DNA of 64,000 bases from assembly GCA_013373425.1 (NCBI GenBank), contig JABXHW010000021.1, positions 124,001-188,000 on the forward strand, written 5' to 3'. Shown here one piece after another: positions 50,581 to 61,600 of this stretch. This DNA is from Flavobacteriia bacterium. Its GTDB lineage: Bacteria > Bacteroidota > Bacteroidia > Flavobacteriales > Schleiferiaceae. The notes beneath the pieces were generated by a model. It was not told where the DNA came from and ran no database searches. It saw only the letters and a list, made by a program, of their open reading frames with translations. Numbering within the stretch: position 1 is the first letter of the stretch; every line of letters begins with the position of its first letter. Both the position numbers and the translations under genes were made by a program.

Positions 50581-52965
50581 ATGTGGAAGAACAGACTTAA
50601 ACTGGGTTTCCGACACCTGTGGTCGGAGAAAGGATATACATTCATCAACGTGTTCGGATTGGCCATCGGACTCGGATCGACATTGGCCATTTTACTCTAT
50701 GCGCATTTTCATCTGAGCTATGATTCGATGCATTCGGATGCCGATAGAACGTTTCGCCTGTTCACAGTAGATAAAGCCTTGGGGGTAAGTAGTTCAGAAG
50801 TAGGAATTACCACTCCGGCAGCCGGACCAACAGCATTGAGAGAGATACCGGAAGTGACGGAGCAAGTCCGCTATTTTTCACAGGGGCGACGTCTGTTGCG
50901 CAATGGAGAAACATCGATTTACATTGAGTCGTTCGCCGCCGTTGATAGCAACTTCTTTTCATTCTTCGACTTTGAATTACTGTCGGGTAATGCAAAGACG
51001 GTGTTTACAGGGCCGGATGATGTCGTATTAACCCAAAGTACCGCTGAACGACTGTTCGGTAGTGAAGATCCGGTGGGGCAGACCTTCGAGTTAGATGGAA
51101 ATGGAACGCCGGTTCAGGTCACTGGAATCTGCGCCGATTTACCGGCCAATTCACATATCCAGTTCGACTTACTGACGTCGACCATTGTGGCTGCAGGGGA
51201 TACGAATACGGCACAATTCTTCTCTTCCTGGGGGACGATTGCTGCTCCAACTTATATCAAGCTCTCCAATCCAGGTAATGTAGATAGGGTAGTAGATCGA
51301 CTATTAGAAATTGCCCGGGAGAACAATTATGGCGAAAACTTTTCGCTAGCCACACAGCCTTTTCGAGAGGCGCATTTAGGCTCGACAGAAATCCTATTCG
51401 ATAATGCCAATGTCGGGAAATCAGACGGCGGACAGTTGAATAACCTAATCTTAGTTGCTGTTTTCTTGTTGATAATCGCCGCATTCAATTTCATGAACTT
51501 GGCCACAGCGCGTAGTGCAAAACGGGCCAAGGAAATTGGAATGAGAAAGGTGATTGGCGCGAGCAGAGGAGAGCTAGTACTTCAGTTTCTTTTTGAGGCT
51601 ATTGTAGTAGTTCTCTTCTCTGCAATTATCGGTGTAATTCTGCTTCGGTTAGTAGAAGGGTACATCGGTTTGGATGTGCCGAACGGATTCACAACCTACT
51701 TCTTTGCTAACCCAGAATTGTGGATGTATCTGGGAGGATTGGCGCTTTTGTTGGGATTATTGAGTGGGCTTTACCCTGCTTTTGTGCTCTCATCGTTTGA
51801 GCCTATTGACGCCTTGAAAGGGAATGCGAAATCGGCAGCATCTGGACAGTGGATGCGCCGGGTTTTAGTCACCGCCCAGTTTACGGTTTCCATCGCTGTC
51901 ATCATCGGTATGTTGATTGTGAAATCGCAGGTGGATTACATGCAAGAGAAGGATCTCGGGTTCGTGAAGGATGGCGTCATTCGAATGCAATTGAACAGTC
52001 CTGAGCTATTCCAAAATGCCGGTGTTTATCGCGACAGATTGAACCAAATTGACGGAGTAGAAGGAGTGGCATTTGCTACATCATTGCCAGGTGCAGGATA
52101 CGGCAGACAAAGCGTAGTGCCTGAGGGGTACACCGGGGATGAAACATGGATTTTCAGCATCTGTGCTGGGAATGTCGACTTTGCCGATGTATTGGATTTC
52201 AAACTCGCCGATGGTAGATGGTATGACGAAGAGCATACTTCAGATGTGCAAAACAGCGTCGTTATCAATGAAGCGGCGGCAGAAGCTTTGGGCTGGACGG
52301 ATGCCGTAGGGAAAGAGCTCACGGTCGGAGGAGGAGCACGCACCGTCATTGGCGTTATTGAGAATTTCCACTACGTGGGATTGAGGTATCCTATTGAACC
52401 ATTGGTTATTATGCCACTCGGACAAGCGGGAGGGACGATGGTCATTCGCGTCGAAAACCGAGATGTTCAAGAAGTACTAGCAGATGCCGAAACAGCTTGG
52501 CGGGAGGTGAATTCCAATCATCCTTTTGAGTATGCTTTCTTCGACGACGACTTTAATCAGTTGTTCACAGATGATGCTCGATTTGCCACTGTACTCACCA
52601 ACTTCAACGGCTTGGCCATTCTTATTGCCTGCTTGGGGCTGCTGGGGTTAACCGCATACACCGTTCAAAGCAGAACGCGCGAGCTCGGCATGCGTAAAGT
52701 TTTGGGCGCGGATGTTCCACATATGATTGTTGTTCTAAGTAAAGAGTTCAAATGGCTGTTGTTGGTTTCAAATCTCATTGCCATTCCAATCGCATTCTAC
52801 TACATGCAATCGTGGTTGAGCGATTTTGTATTCAGAATCGAGCTGACCATTTGGCCATTTGTCATCGCTGTTGTCGCAACAGCCTTGGTGGCTTTTGTGA
52901 CCATTGCTATTCAAGCGATTCGAGCCATGCGAATCGACCCGGTGAAAGCACTTAAATACGAGTGA
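50581..52965 (+). CDS. ABC permease with two FtsX domains, copy 1
   Basis: 794 residues. One N-terminal helix (about 20-40) precedes a large MacB-type periplasmic domain; three helices follow at about 300-415, then a second periplasmic domain (about 460-680) and three final helices. FtsX core features include NLATARSAKRAKEIGMRKVIGASR and SRTRELGMRKVLGAD. The second ATG (50581) is used because it aligns with copy 2 (both begin MWKN). Likely pairs with copy 2 as a heterodimer driven by the ATPase. Confidence 0.9.
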   Translation: MWKNRLKLGFRHLWSEKGYTFINVFGLAIGLGSTLAILLYAHFHLSYDSMHSDADRTFRLFTVDKALGVSSSEVGITTPAAGPTALREIPEVTEQVRYFSQGRRLLRNGETSIYIESFAAVDSNFFSFFDFELLSGNAKTVFTGPDDVVLTQSTAERLFGSEDPVGQTFELDGNGTPVQVTGICADLPANSHIQFDLLTSTIVAAGDTNTAQFFSSWGTIAAPTYIKLSNPGNVDRVVDRLLEIARENNYGENFSLATQPFREAHLGSTEILFDNANVGKSDGGQLNNLILVAVFLLIIAAFNFMNLATARSAKRAKEIGMRKVIGASRGELVLQFLFEAIVVVLFSAIIGVILLRLVEGYIGLDVPNGFTTYFFANPELWMYLGGLALLLGLLSGLYPAFVLSSFEPIDALKGNAKSAASGQWMRRVLVTAQFTVSIAVIIGMLIVKSQVDYMQEKDLGFVKDGVIRMQLNSPELFQNAGVYRDRLNQIDGVEGVAFATSLPGAGYGRQSVVPEGYTGDETWIFSICAGNVDFADVLDFKLADGRWYDEEHTSDVQNSVVINEAAAEALGWTDAVGKELTVGGGARTVIGVIENFHYVGLRYPIEPLVIMPLGQAGGTMVIRVENRDVQEVLADAETAWREVNSNHPFEYAFFDDDFNQLFTDDARFATVLTNFNGLAILIACLGLLGLTAYTVQSRTRELGMRKVLGADVPHMIVVLSKEFKWLLLVSNLIAIPIAFYYMQSWLSDFVFRIELTIWPFVIAVVATALVAFVTIAIQAIRAMRIDPVKALKYE

Positions 52966-52967
52966 TT

Positions 52968-55370
52968 ATGTGGAAGAATATTTGGAAATCCGCATGGTCG
53001 GGTATGAAGAACGACCGGCTCTATGCCGGCATCAATATAGTAGGTCTTACTATCGGACTGACTGCATGCTTGTTCATTGTGATATACGTTCAAGATGAGT
53101 TAAGCTATGATCGGTATCATTCCCAAGCCGACCGCACCTTCCGGCTGTGGGAAATCCTCGAGCTCGAGGGCACCGGGGAGCACAGTTCAAGCATGCAGTT
53201 TCCGGTAGGGCCCGCGCTGTTGAATGATTATCCAGAAGAGATTGAAGATGTGGTTCGCTTCTTCAATTTTCAGCGACCTGTTTTTACGCTAAAAGTAGAT
53301 GAGATTGTCTTCAATCAAGAAGGAGTGTTCTTTGCCGATAGTGGGGTTTTTGAAATGTTCGATTGGCCGCTCCTTTCCGGAGATCCAGAAACGGTCTTCA
53401 CTCAACCCAACGTCATTGTCCTCGATGAAGACCTTGCTGAGAAGTACTTCGGTTCAGAAGACCCGGTCGGACAACAAATGCTTCTTGAAGGCGGAGCCCA
53501 ACTTATGGTGGGTGGTGTGATGAAGAATGTACCTTCTCAATCTCACTTTCAACCCAAAGCGCTCATCTCTTTCGTGACCTTGGCCAATTTTCTCGGTCCG
53601 GATATGCAGAGCAACAATTGGGTTTGGAACCCGTGTTGGACATACGTTCGCGTTGCTCCGAATACCAACCTTGAGCGATTGGATGCTTCATTTGATGCGT
53701 TCACCAGAAAGTACTTTCCGGAGTTTTTGAAAGAGCAAGTGGACATGAATTTGATGCCGCTAGCAGATATTCATCTTGAGTCGCATTTGGAGTACGAAAT
53801 ACGCCCCAATCAGGAGCGATCGTATCTCTACATTCTCATCGGAATTGGGGTGATTATCCTCATCATCGCCTGTGTGAATTTCACGAATTTGTCTACCGCA
53901 AGATCGGTGCGAAGAGCCCGTGAAGTGGGCGTCCGAAAGGTAGTTGGCGCATCGAGGTCGCAATTGATATTTCAGTTCATTTTTGAAACCTTCCTCACGG
54001 TATTTGTATCCATGGTGGTAAGTCTGGGATTGGCTAATCTCCTGTTGAATTCATTCAATTCCATTGCCTCTAAGACACTTTCATTCTCTGCCTTGCTCGA
54101 TCCACAATTCTTGTGGGCTATTGTGGTGTTGGTGTTGATGGTTACACTGTTGGCAGGCGCGTATCCCGCGTTTTATCTTTCAAGTTTCCGTCCGACAGCC
54201 GTGTTGAAAGGTGGAGCGGTTCAGGTAAACGCAAAGGTGAATGTTCGAAAGGTGTTAGTACTTCTCCAATTTGCTCTGGCAAGCGCAATGATTGTAGGTA
54301 CGTTAATGGTCAATCGTCAATTCGAGTTCTTGAGAAGTGAAGACCCCGGTTTTGATGAGGACAAGATTGTAATGATGGCGAATCGCCCGGCGCTTATGCC
54401 GCAGTTCGAAGCATTCAGAACTGAGATTTTACGTAGTTCTGCTGTCGAATCTTTCACTGTGATGAACGACATCATTGGGGAAGATCACAATGTGTTTGAG
54501 TACAACTATGAGGGAATGAATCCCGAAGATTGGCAGTACCTGCCGACCTTGATTGTGGATGAAGACTTTGTCCCAACAATGGGGCTTGAGATTGTTGCAG
54601 GTAGAAATTTCGATCGTGAGATTCAAAGTGACGATACCGCAGGTGTTTTGGTGAACGAAACCCTTGTTCGTGAAATGGGGTGGGGGTCACCGCAAGACGC
54701 ACTCGGCAAACGAATGGATACGCCGAGAGGAAATGAGAGAGTGATTGGTGTGTTGAAAGACTTCCACTATGTCGGACTCACGGAGCCCATTCGCCCCTTT
54801 GTATTGGATATGATTTCAGGGAATGGATTCTGGGTTCAAGACTTGGGCATTCGAATCACAAATGGAAAGGAAACCGAAGCGATTGCCCACTTAGAGGAAG
54901 TTTGGAATGAGTTTGCGCCCGCTTACCCCTTCGAGTACTTTTTCTTAGAGGATAGGTTGGATGGCTTATACAAAGGGCAAGATGTTCTGCGAATTCTAGT
55001 GGCTCTCTTTTCGTTTGTAGCTATTTTGATTTCCTGCATTGGACTTTTTGCACTCACCTCTTTGAGTGTCACTCAGCGAACCAAGGAACTTGGTGTTCGT
55101 CGGGTTCTCGGTGCAGAACCTCCAACAATCGCTTGGCTCATTGGTAAGGAGATTTTGATCTTAATTTTGCTCGCTTTTGTGGTTGGGATTCCCTTTGCTT
55201 ACTGGGGTGTGCAAGATTGGCTCGATGGGTTTGCGTATCGAATTCCCTTCGCTTGGATGACTGTTTTCACCGCCCTGAGCTTATCAATTCTAGTCGCTGG
55301 AATCTCCGTATTATATCAGATTGTAAAAGTGGCAAGAATGGACCCAGTGCGCTCGCTCAGGTATGAATAA
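52968..55370 (+). CDS. ABC permease with two FtsX domains, copy 2
   Basis: 800 residues with the same layout as copy 1: N-terminal helix, periplasmic domain, three helices with NLSTARSVRRAREVGVRKVVGASR, a second periplasmic domain and a terminal FtsX block (TQRTKELGVRRVLGAEP). The ATG at 52968 follows the copy 1 stop by 2 nt; an upstream GTG is rejected because the ATG matches the MWKN start. The substrate is unknown; systems of this type in Bacteroidota export peptides or act on lipoproteins. Confidence 0.9.
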   Translation: MWKNIWKSAWSGMKNDRLYAGINIVGLTIGLTACLFIVIYVQDELSYDRYHSQADRTFRLWEILELEGTGEHSSSMQFPVGPALLNDYPEEIEDVVRFFNFQRPVFTLKVDEIVFNQEGVFFADSGVFEMFDWPLLSGDPETVFTQPNVIVLDEDLAEKYFGSEDPVGQQMLLEGGAQLMVGGVMKNVPSQSHFQPKALISFVTLANFLGPDMQSNNWVWNPCWTYVRVAPNTNLERLDASFDAFTRKYFPEFLKEQVDMNLMPLADIHLESHLEYEIRPNQERSYLYILIGIGVIILIIACVNFTNLSTARSVRRAREVGVRKVVGASRSQLIFQFIFETFLTVFVSMVVSLGLANLLLNSFNSIASKTLSFSALLDPQFLWAIVVLVLMVTLLAGAYPAFYLSSFRPTAVLKGGAVQVNAKVNVRKVLVLLQFALASAMIVGTLMVNRQFEFLRSEDPGFDEDKIVMMANRPALMPQFEAFRTEILRSSAVESFTVMNDIIGEDHNVFEYNYEGMNPEDWQYLPTLIVDEDFVPTMGLEIVAGRNFDREIQSDDTAGVLVNETLVREMGWGSPQDALGKRMDTPRGNERVIGVLKDFHYVGLTEPIRPFVLDMISGNGFWVQDLGIRITNGKETEAIAHLEEVWNEFAPAYPFEYFFLEDRLDGLYKGQDVLRILVALFSFVAILISCIGLFALTSLSVTQRTKELGVRRVLGAEPPTIAWLIGKEILILILLAFVVGIPFAYWGVQDWLDGFAYRIPFAWMTVFTALSLSILVAGISVLYQIVKVARMDPVRSLRYE

Positions 55371-55632
55371 GGGGCAAGCTTACTAGCGGTTATTGAACTC
55401 GAACAATCTTAGAGCTTGAGTGACAGAATGATAACATAGGCTGAGTCCGGTTGTTGGTTGGTAATTTCTTACATTTGGAAACCTACTAACTACTACATGA
55501 TTTGCTACTCCTCTAATACCAAACCGGAGGGAGCACTCTTTTGCTCGTTCTCGCCGCTATTCAATATTGATGGCCAGCTTATTGAAGTTGGTAGAGATTT
55601 TGGTTTAATCATCAGAATCTACTAGCATCAAG
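55371..55632 (+). promoter_or_regulatory. Leader region of the giant surface-protein gene
   Basis: 262 bp without a recognised gene. It holds a TACATTTG -7 box (55470-55477, exact consensus) with TTG-rich sequence upstream, then about 150 nt of leader. A 42-codon frame (55497-55625, MICYSSNTKPEGALF...) ends 7 nt before the TTG start of the giant gene; whether it is translated is unknown. No terminator for the ABC operon is evident. Confidence 0.45.
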
Positions 55633-58600
55633 TTGAAACTACGACTACTCATATCACTAGTTTTTGCCGTGACTTCCCTTTGGAATGTTCAAGCGCAAAC
55701 GGTGGATATAGAGCAGGGTGGTTCGCCCATTAATTCTGCTACGGCTTGTACAGGGATCACCTTGAACCTCACTGCTAATGCAAGTGGTGCCGGTATTCCG
55801 GGATATGTCTGGTCGTATCAAGGAAGCCCTTTGGCAGGACAAACCACAGCGAATCTGTCATTTACTTTCGGATCGGCAGGCTCTGGAAATTTAGTGGTGG
55901 AGTACACCGATAACGGTTCAACCGTCGCTTCAGATACCATCAGCTTAACCGTTCTAGCAAATCCTTCTGCCAGTTGGAACCCGACAGACACCATTTTTTG
56001 TGAAAATGAAACCGGGATTTCTTTCTCAGCAGGCAGCGGAACCTTCTTCGGAAATGGGGTCTCCGGAAATGGAAATTTTGATCCTTCAGCAGCCGGTGCA
56101 GGGGTTCATACCATAGGCTACTATGAAACAAATGGCGTTTGTGCTGATACGGTTATGAGATCGATTGAGGTACTAGCAAGTCCGAATTTGTCGGTTGCCG
56201 GAACAGGGGCAATCACAATCGATGGCAATCCGTATTTCAGAGTCTGTACATCAAGTTCTTCTCAAGGTTTTCAATTTTTCAACTCCAGCTCCACGGGTGG
56301 CCTTTCTAACCACTATGTTGATTTTGGAGATGGATCCACTACAACTTTTGCAAGCTGGCCCGCACCGCTGACTCACACGTACACAAGTCCGGGATTGTAT
56401 TTCTTTAGATACGCAGCTCAAGCCCCTAATGGCTGTTGGGACACCGTTACCTATCGAGTGTTCTTTGGTACCAACCCATCTGGCGGTATTACGACTTACG
56501 GAAACACGCAAGGGTGTGAAGGCTCGACGTTTGCCTTTCAATTGAGTAATGTTTCCAATAATCCCGATGGTACGGAGTACGTTGTTTCATTCTCTGATGG
56601 ATCTCCGGCAGTTACTTATTCTCACCCGCCACCTGATACCATTTTCCACACCTTCAATGAAGGGAGTTGTGGATTTACTACAGGAGGTGGAACACCATTC
56701 AATAATGCATACGAGGCTTCTGTGGTTATCACGAACCCTTGTGGAACAACCTCTGGTGACGTTCGTCCGATATATGTAGCAGAAGCTCCAATCTCAGGTT
56801 TCGAATGGTTGGATCCTATCTGTTTGGGAACACCTACCACTTTCACGGATACCTCTTATGCGGGTACAGACCCTGCTAACGGATTTTGCCCGGGAGGAAG
56901 TAACAGAGTTTGGGAAATAACTGCGTTGACAGGCGGAAGTTTCACAATCGGTTCTGGCTTTGCGGGACTTCGGTTTGGGTCCGATCCCCAGCTTTGGATT
57001 AACGGCTCATCAACAATCGATGTGACCTTTAATCAAGAAGGGACCTATGCCATCAACATCTACGTTTGGAATACTGCTTCATGTGGGGTCGATTCTACTA
57101 CCCACATCATCTGTGTTACGAATCCACCAGTGACGGATATTTACATCGAAGATTCAGTTTACCTCTGTTCACCTGATACGACTTTGATCGCCTATAACGG
57201 CGATATCTACGGAGCATGTGACACAACACAGCTGACTTGGAGCATTACGCCGAATACCGGATGGTCGATTGTTAGCTCGAACGATACTTCAATGCAGGTT
57301 CGCTTTAATACAGCGGGCGAATATTACGTTTCGGTGACTGCGACCAATGAATGTGGATCGGATTCTGAAACAGATACCATTTTTGTTTTTGGAGAGCCCA
57401 CTGTTTTTCTCCCCACCGATCTTACCAACTGTGGACCTATCACCATAGATTTCGGAGCACCACCCTATGTGCCTGTAGAGAACGATAGTTTATCTCCGAT
57501 CTCAGCGCGCTCGTGGACTATAACCCCTGGCTCTGGATGGACTTTGCAAAGTGGCTCGCTGACAGGTGCTGATCCTGAAATCCTATTCTCAGATCCTGGA
57601 GTTTATCAGGTGGTTTATTCTATCACCAATGATTGTGGAACAGCCTACGACACTATGCTTGTTGAGGTGTATGATGTTCCCGTCCTTGACGCTCTGAACG
57701 ATACGCTGATCTGCCATCTATCGGATATCACGGTAATAGCCAGTGTAACTGGCGGAACACCGGCGTATACATGGAACTGGACACTCGATGGGAACCCGGT
57801 GGGCGGGAACTCCGACACGCTGAGCTTAACCAATCTTACTTCTGGAGGCATCGTACAAGTGATCGTGACTGATCAAAATGGATGTGCGGATACCGTGGCC
57901 TTCAATCTCTCTGTTAACCCTGCACTCTCTGTTTCGGTTACCCCAGATCAGACCATTTGTTACAACGATACCCTCGCCTTGTCAGCTTCTGGTGTGGGGG
58001 GTTCGGGTCCTTATACTTACGTATGGACTCCTGGTGGACAGTTGAGTGATTCTACCATTGCCAATCCCGATTTCTATGCGGATGGAAGTCCTGTGACCTT
58101 ATACGTTACAGTAACAGATAGCGAGGGATGTACCGCAACAGACAGCGTGCAGATTTCCATCTTCCCGCTCACTCTTGTAAACGCCGGGCCAGATACAACT
58201 TTCTGTTTTCAGAACATCGTAGAAACGTTGCCTACACCTAATCCCACAGGGGGAACCTGGTCGGGCACCGGAGTGGTTGACGGAACCGTCGGAACATTCA
58301 ATCCATTCGTTGCCGGTCTCGGTACGCACCAAGTGGTATATCGATACGAAGATGCTAATGGCTGTGTGTTCAGAGATACAATTGAGGTGGATGTTATCAA
58401 TCCGACACCAGTTTCGACCATGGCGGATTTCGCAGTGTGTTTGGGTGATGCGGATGTTACACTGACAGCGACACCGAGTGGCGGATCTTGGAGTGTGTTG
58501 TCCGGTTCGGCTACAGTATTGACAGATTCTACATTCTCGCCTTCAATCGCTGGAACCTACACAATTCTCTACACCAGAGGAGCGGGTAGTTGCCAAACAT

Positions 58601-61600
58601 TCGACACGCTCACCATTTTTGTTGCTGAGAATCCGATCCTTCAAAACCCAGGGACGTTCACTATTTGTAGCGGACAGACTTTCAGTTTTACGCCATCCTT
58701 CCAGGTGCCCTCGAGCTTTGAATTCCGCTCTTTTGTGCTCAACGGAAATGTGACAGGGAATACGGCCACAGGTAACGGGCCAATCGCAGATGTGCTTATC
58801 AATTTGAGTACATCGCCAGATACTGTCATTTATAGATTTGCCGGAACACGAACCGACAGTGCAGGTTGTGTTGGAGATAGCGCAGATGTGACGGTGATTG
58901 TAGAGCCTCGTCCGATTTTGCAGAATACCAACTTGACCGATACCATTTGTCATGGCGATGTGTTCACCTTCGTGCCTAACTTCAACATTAGCGGTGTTAC
59001 GCCATTATGGACCGGCTCTGGCGCGATGCAAAATCAAGTGAGATCGAGTGGTAGCGGGAATATTGTAGACACTTTGTTTAACCCTTCAGGCAGTATCGTC
59101 TCAGTTACGTATCAAGTGTATTCATTTGGACTCAATAGTTTGAGTTGTGGCTCAGATACAACAATAATCACCGTTTGGATTCAGCCTGAAGTAGTGGCTA
59201 ACGCCGGAGGAGATTTGAATCTATGTTCGGATGAAGTTGGCAACTTGGGAGAAGCCAATCAAGCTGGATTCTCTTACGATTGGACACCTGGAATTCACTT
59301 GAGCGACAGCACCATATCAAACCCAACTTTTCAGTATACGAACAGCGGTGCAACCAACGAAGTCTTTACCTACGTTGTACTCAAAACCGACTTGACGACA
59401 GGATGCTTTGACCATGACACTGTGGTGGTGAAAGTTTATCCCGATCCTACGTTCAATGCAGGCTCGAACATCGCATTTTGTAATGGGGACACGGTTCAAT
59501 TAGGAGCTAATCCAGGGGTTGGAATCACCTACAGTTGGACTTCCAATCCAGCTGGATTCACCAGTTCGGATGCGCAACCTTTCGTTTCACCTACAGTTCC
59601 TACGGATTACTATGTTTCGTACTCTGTAGATAGCACCGGCTGTACTTTTCAAGATACCATCACGGTTACTCCAATTGCGAATCCCGTAGCCATTGTGGCG
59701 GCTGTGCCAGATTCGGGCTGCTCGCCTCTCAGTCTCGTATTGCAGGATAACAGTCCGGGGGCAACCGCTCGCTACTGGGTAGTGAATGGAGATACTTTGG
59801 CCGATCAAAATGTGACGGTGAATCAAACTTGGATCAATAACAGCTTTACGCAAGATTCCATCGTTGAGGTGATTCTCTTCATCGAAGCGGGCACAGGCTG
59901 TAATGCTTCGGATACCGTTCAAGTTTATATTCATCCAAAGCCTTTTGCGGATTTCTCAATGCCATCGGATGTCTGTGCGAACGGAACAATTAGCACCACC
60001 AACTCCAGTTTGGTTCAAGGTCCGGAAACCTACTTGTGGACAGCCAATTCACCGGGTGTTGTTATTATCAATCCTACCGATGCTCAGCCGAGCATAACCT
60101 TCCCTGACAATCAATCAGGTTCTGATTCCATTTACGACATCACGCTTACCGTTACGTCGGTAAATGGTTGTGTGGATGACACTACGATTAGTATCACAGT
60201 ATTCAGCAGACCTGTTGCAGATTTCAGTCTGCCTGCTCGCGCCTGTGGTCCTGCAACCGTGAACCCAACCGATCTTTCAACAACGAACCACCCCGGGTTG
60301 AGCTATATCTGGACGGTCACACCATCAGCTGGTGTAGTCACTTCAGGTTTGAACACAGCCACTCCAAGTTTCGATTTCCCCGTATCCACTGCCGATTCTG
60401 TGGTCTATTCAATCCTGCTCGGTATCACAGATGATAATGGGTGTATCGATACGCTGAGACAATCGTACACCGTGTACCCTAAGCCTACCGCCAATTTTAA
60501 TGTGGCGTTGCGTGATAGCTGTGGTCCGTATACGGTTCAATTCAATAACATTTCACTCCCGAACCAGAATCCCGAGGATATCGACGATATGACATTCGTT
60601 TGGGATTTCGGAAATGGCCAGACGAGCACAGCGCAACAGCCTTCGGTAACATTTACGAATACTGGAGTTCACGATAGTACCTATTACGTGACGCTCATCG
60701 CTACCAATGCTTATGGATGTTCAGATACGATAGTGGATAGCATCACGGTGTACCCAAATCCATTGGCTGAACTCGACGTTACTGGCTTTGTGGAATGTGC
60801 TCCCTATGTGATCGACTCGACCGTTATCAGCGCGATTCAATATCCATTTGCCAACGATACGTACACTTGGACGATCTACGACACGGATTTTAACTCCCTC
60901 GGTACCTTCAATGGACCGAATGCTGTGAGTTATCAATTGCTCACGGATGGCGACTCAATCTACATTGGCCTTTCCGTTGAGAATGTGCACGGTTGCCAGG
61001 AGGATACAACACTTCAGCTGTTCTATACTATCGAAGATCCGACAGCTGCATTTGCCGCGATACCAGATACGGGTTGTACGCCACTGACCGTTCAGATTCA
61101 GGATAGCAGTTCATCAGGGGTAACCTACACCTGGTTCGTGAATGGAGTTCAGCAAGGCACTACCGCGGCCAATCCGAGTTTCACCTTCCAGAATCAATCT
61201 CTGACTCAAGATTCCTTGATTACTATCCAACTCGTAATCACAGCTGGAACGGGTTGTACGGATACTACTTCAAGGACGGTTTTGGTTCGTCCAGGTCCGT
61301 TTGCAGAGTTCTCCATTCCGTCTTCGGTTTGTGCCAACGGAAGCGTAGCCACTACAAATACGAGTATTGCCCAAGGACCGGAAACCTACTTCTGGACTGC
61401 AAGTTCTTCAAGCGTGGTAATTACGAATCCAACAGATGCCCAGCCGATCTTTGCATTCCCAGATAATCAGACAGGCACTGATTCGATTTACGACATCACT
61501 CTAACGGTTACTTCGGCGAATGGATGTACAGATGATACGACGGTGAGCATCACCGTATTTTCACGTCCTGTGGCTGACTTTAGTCTGCCTGCAGATGGAT

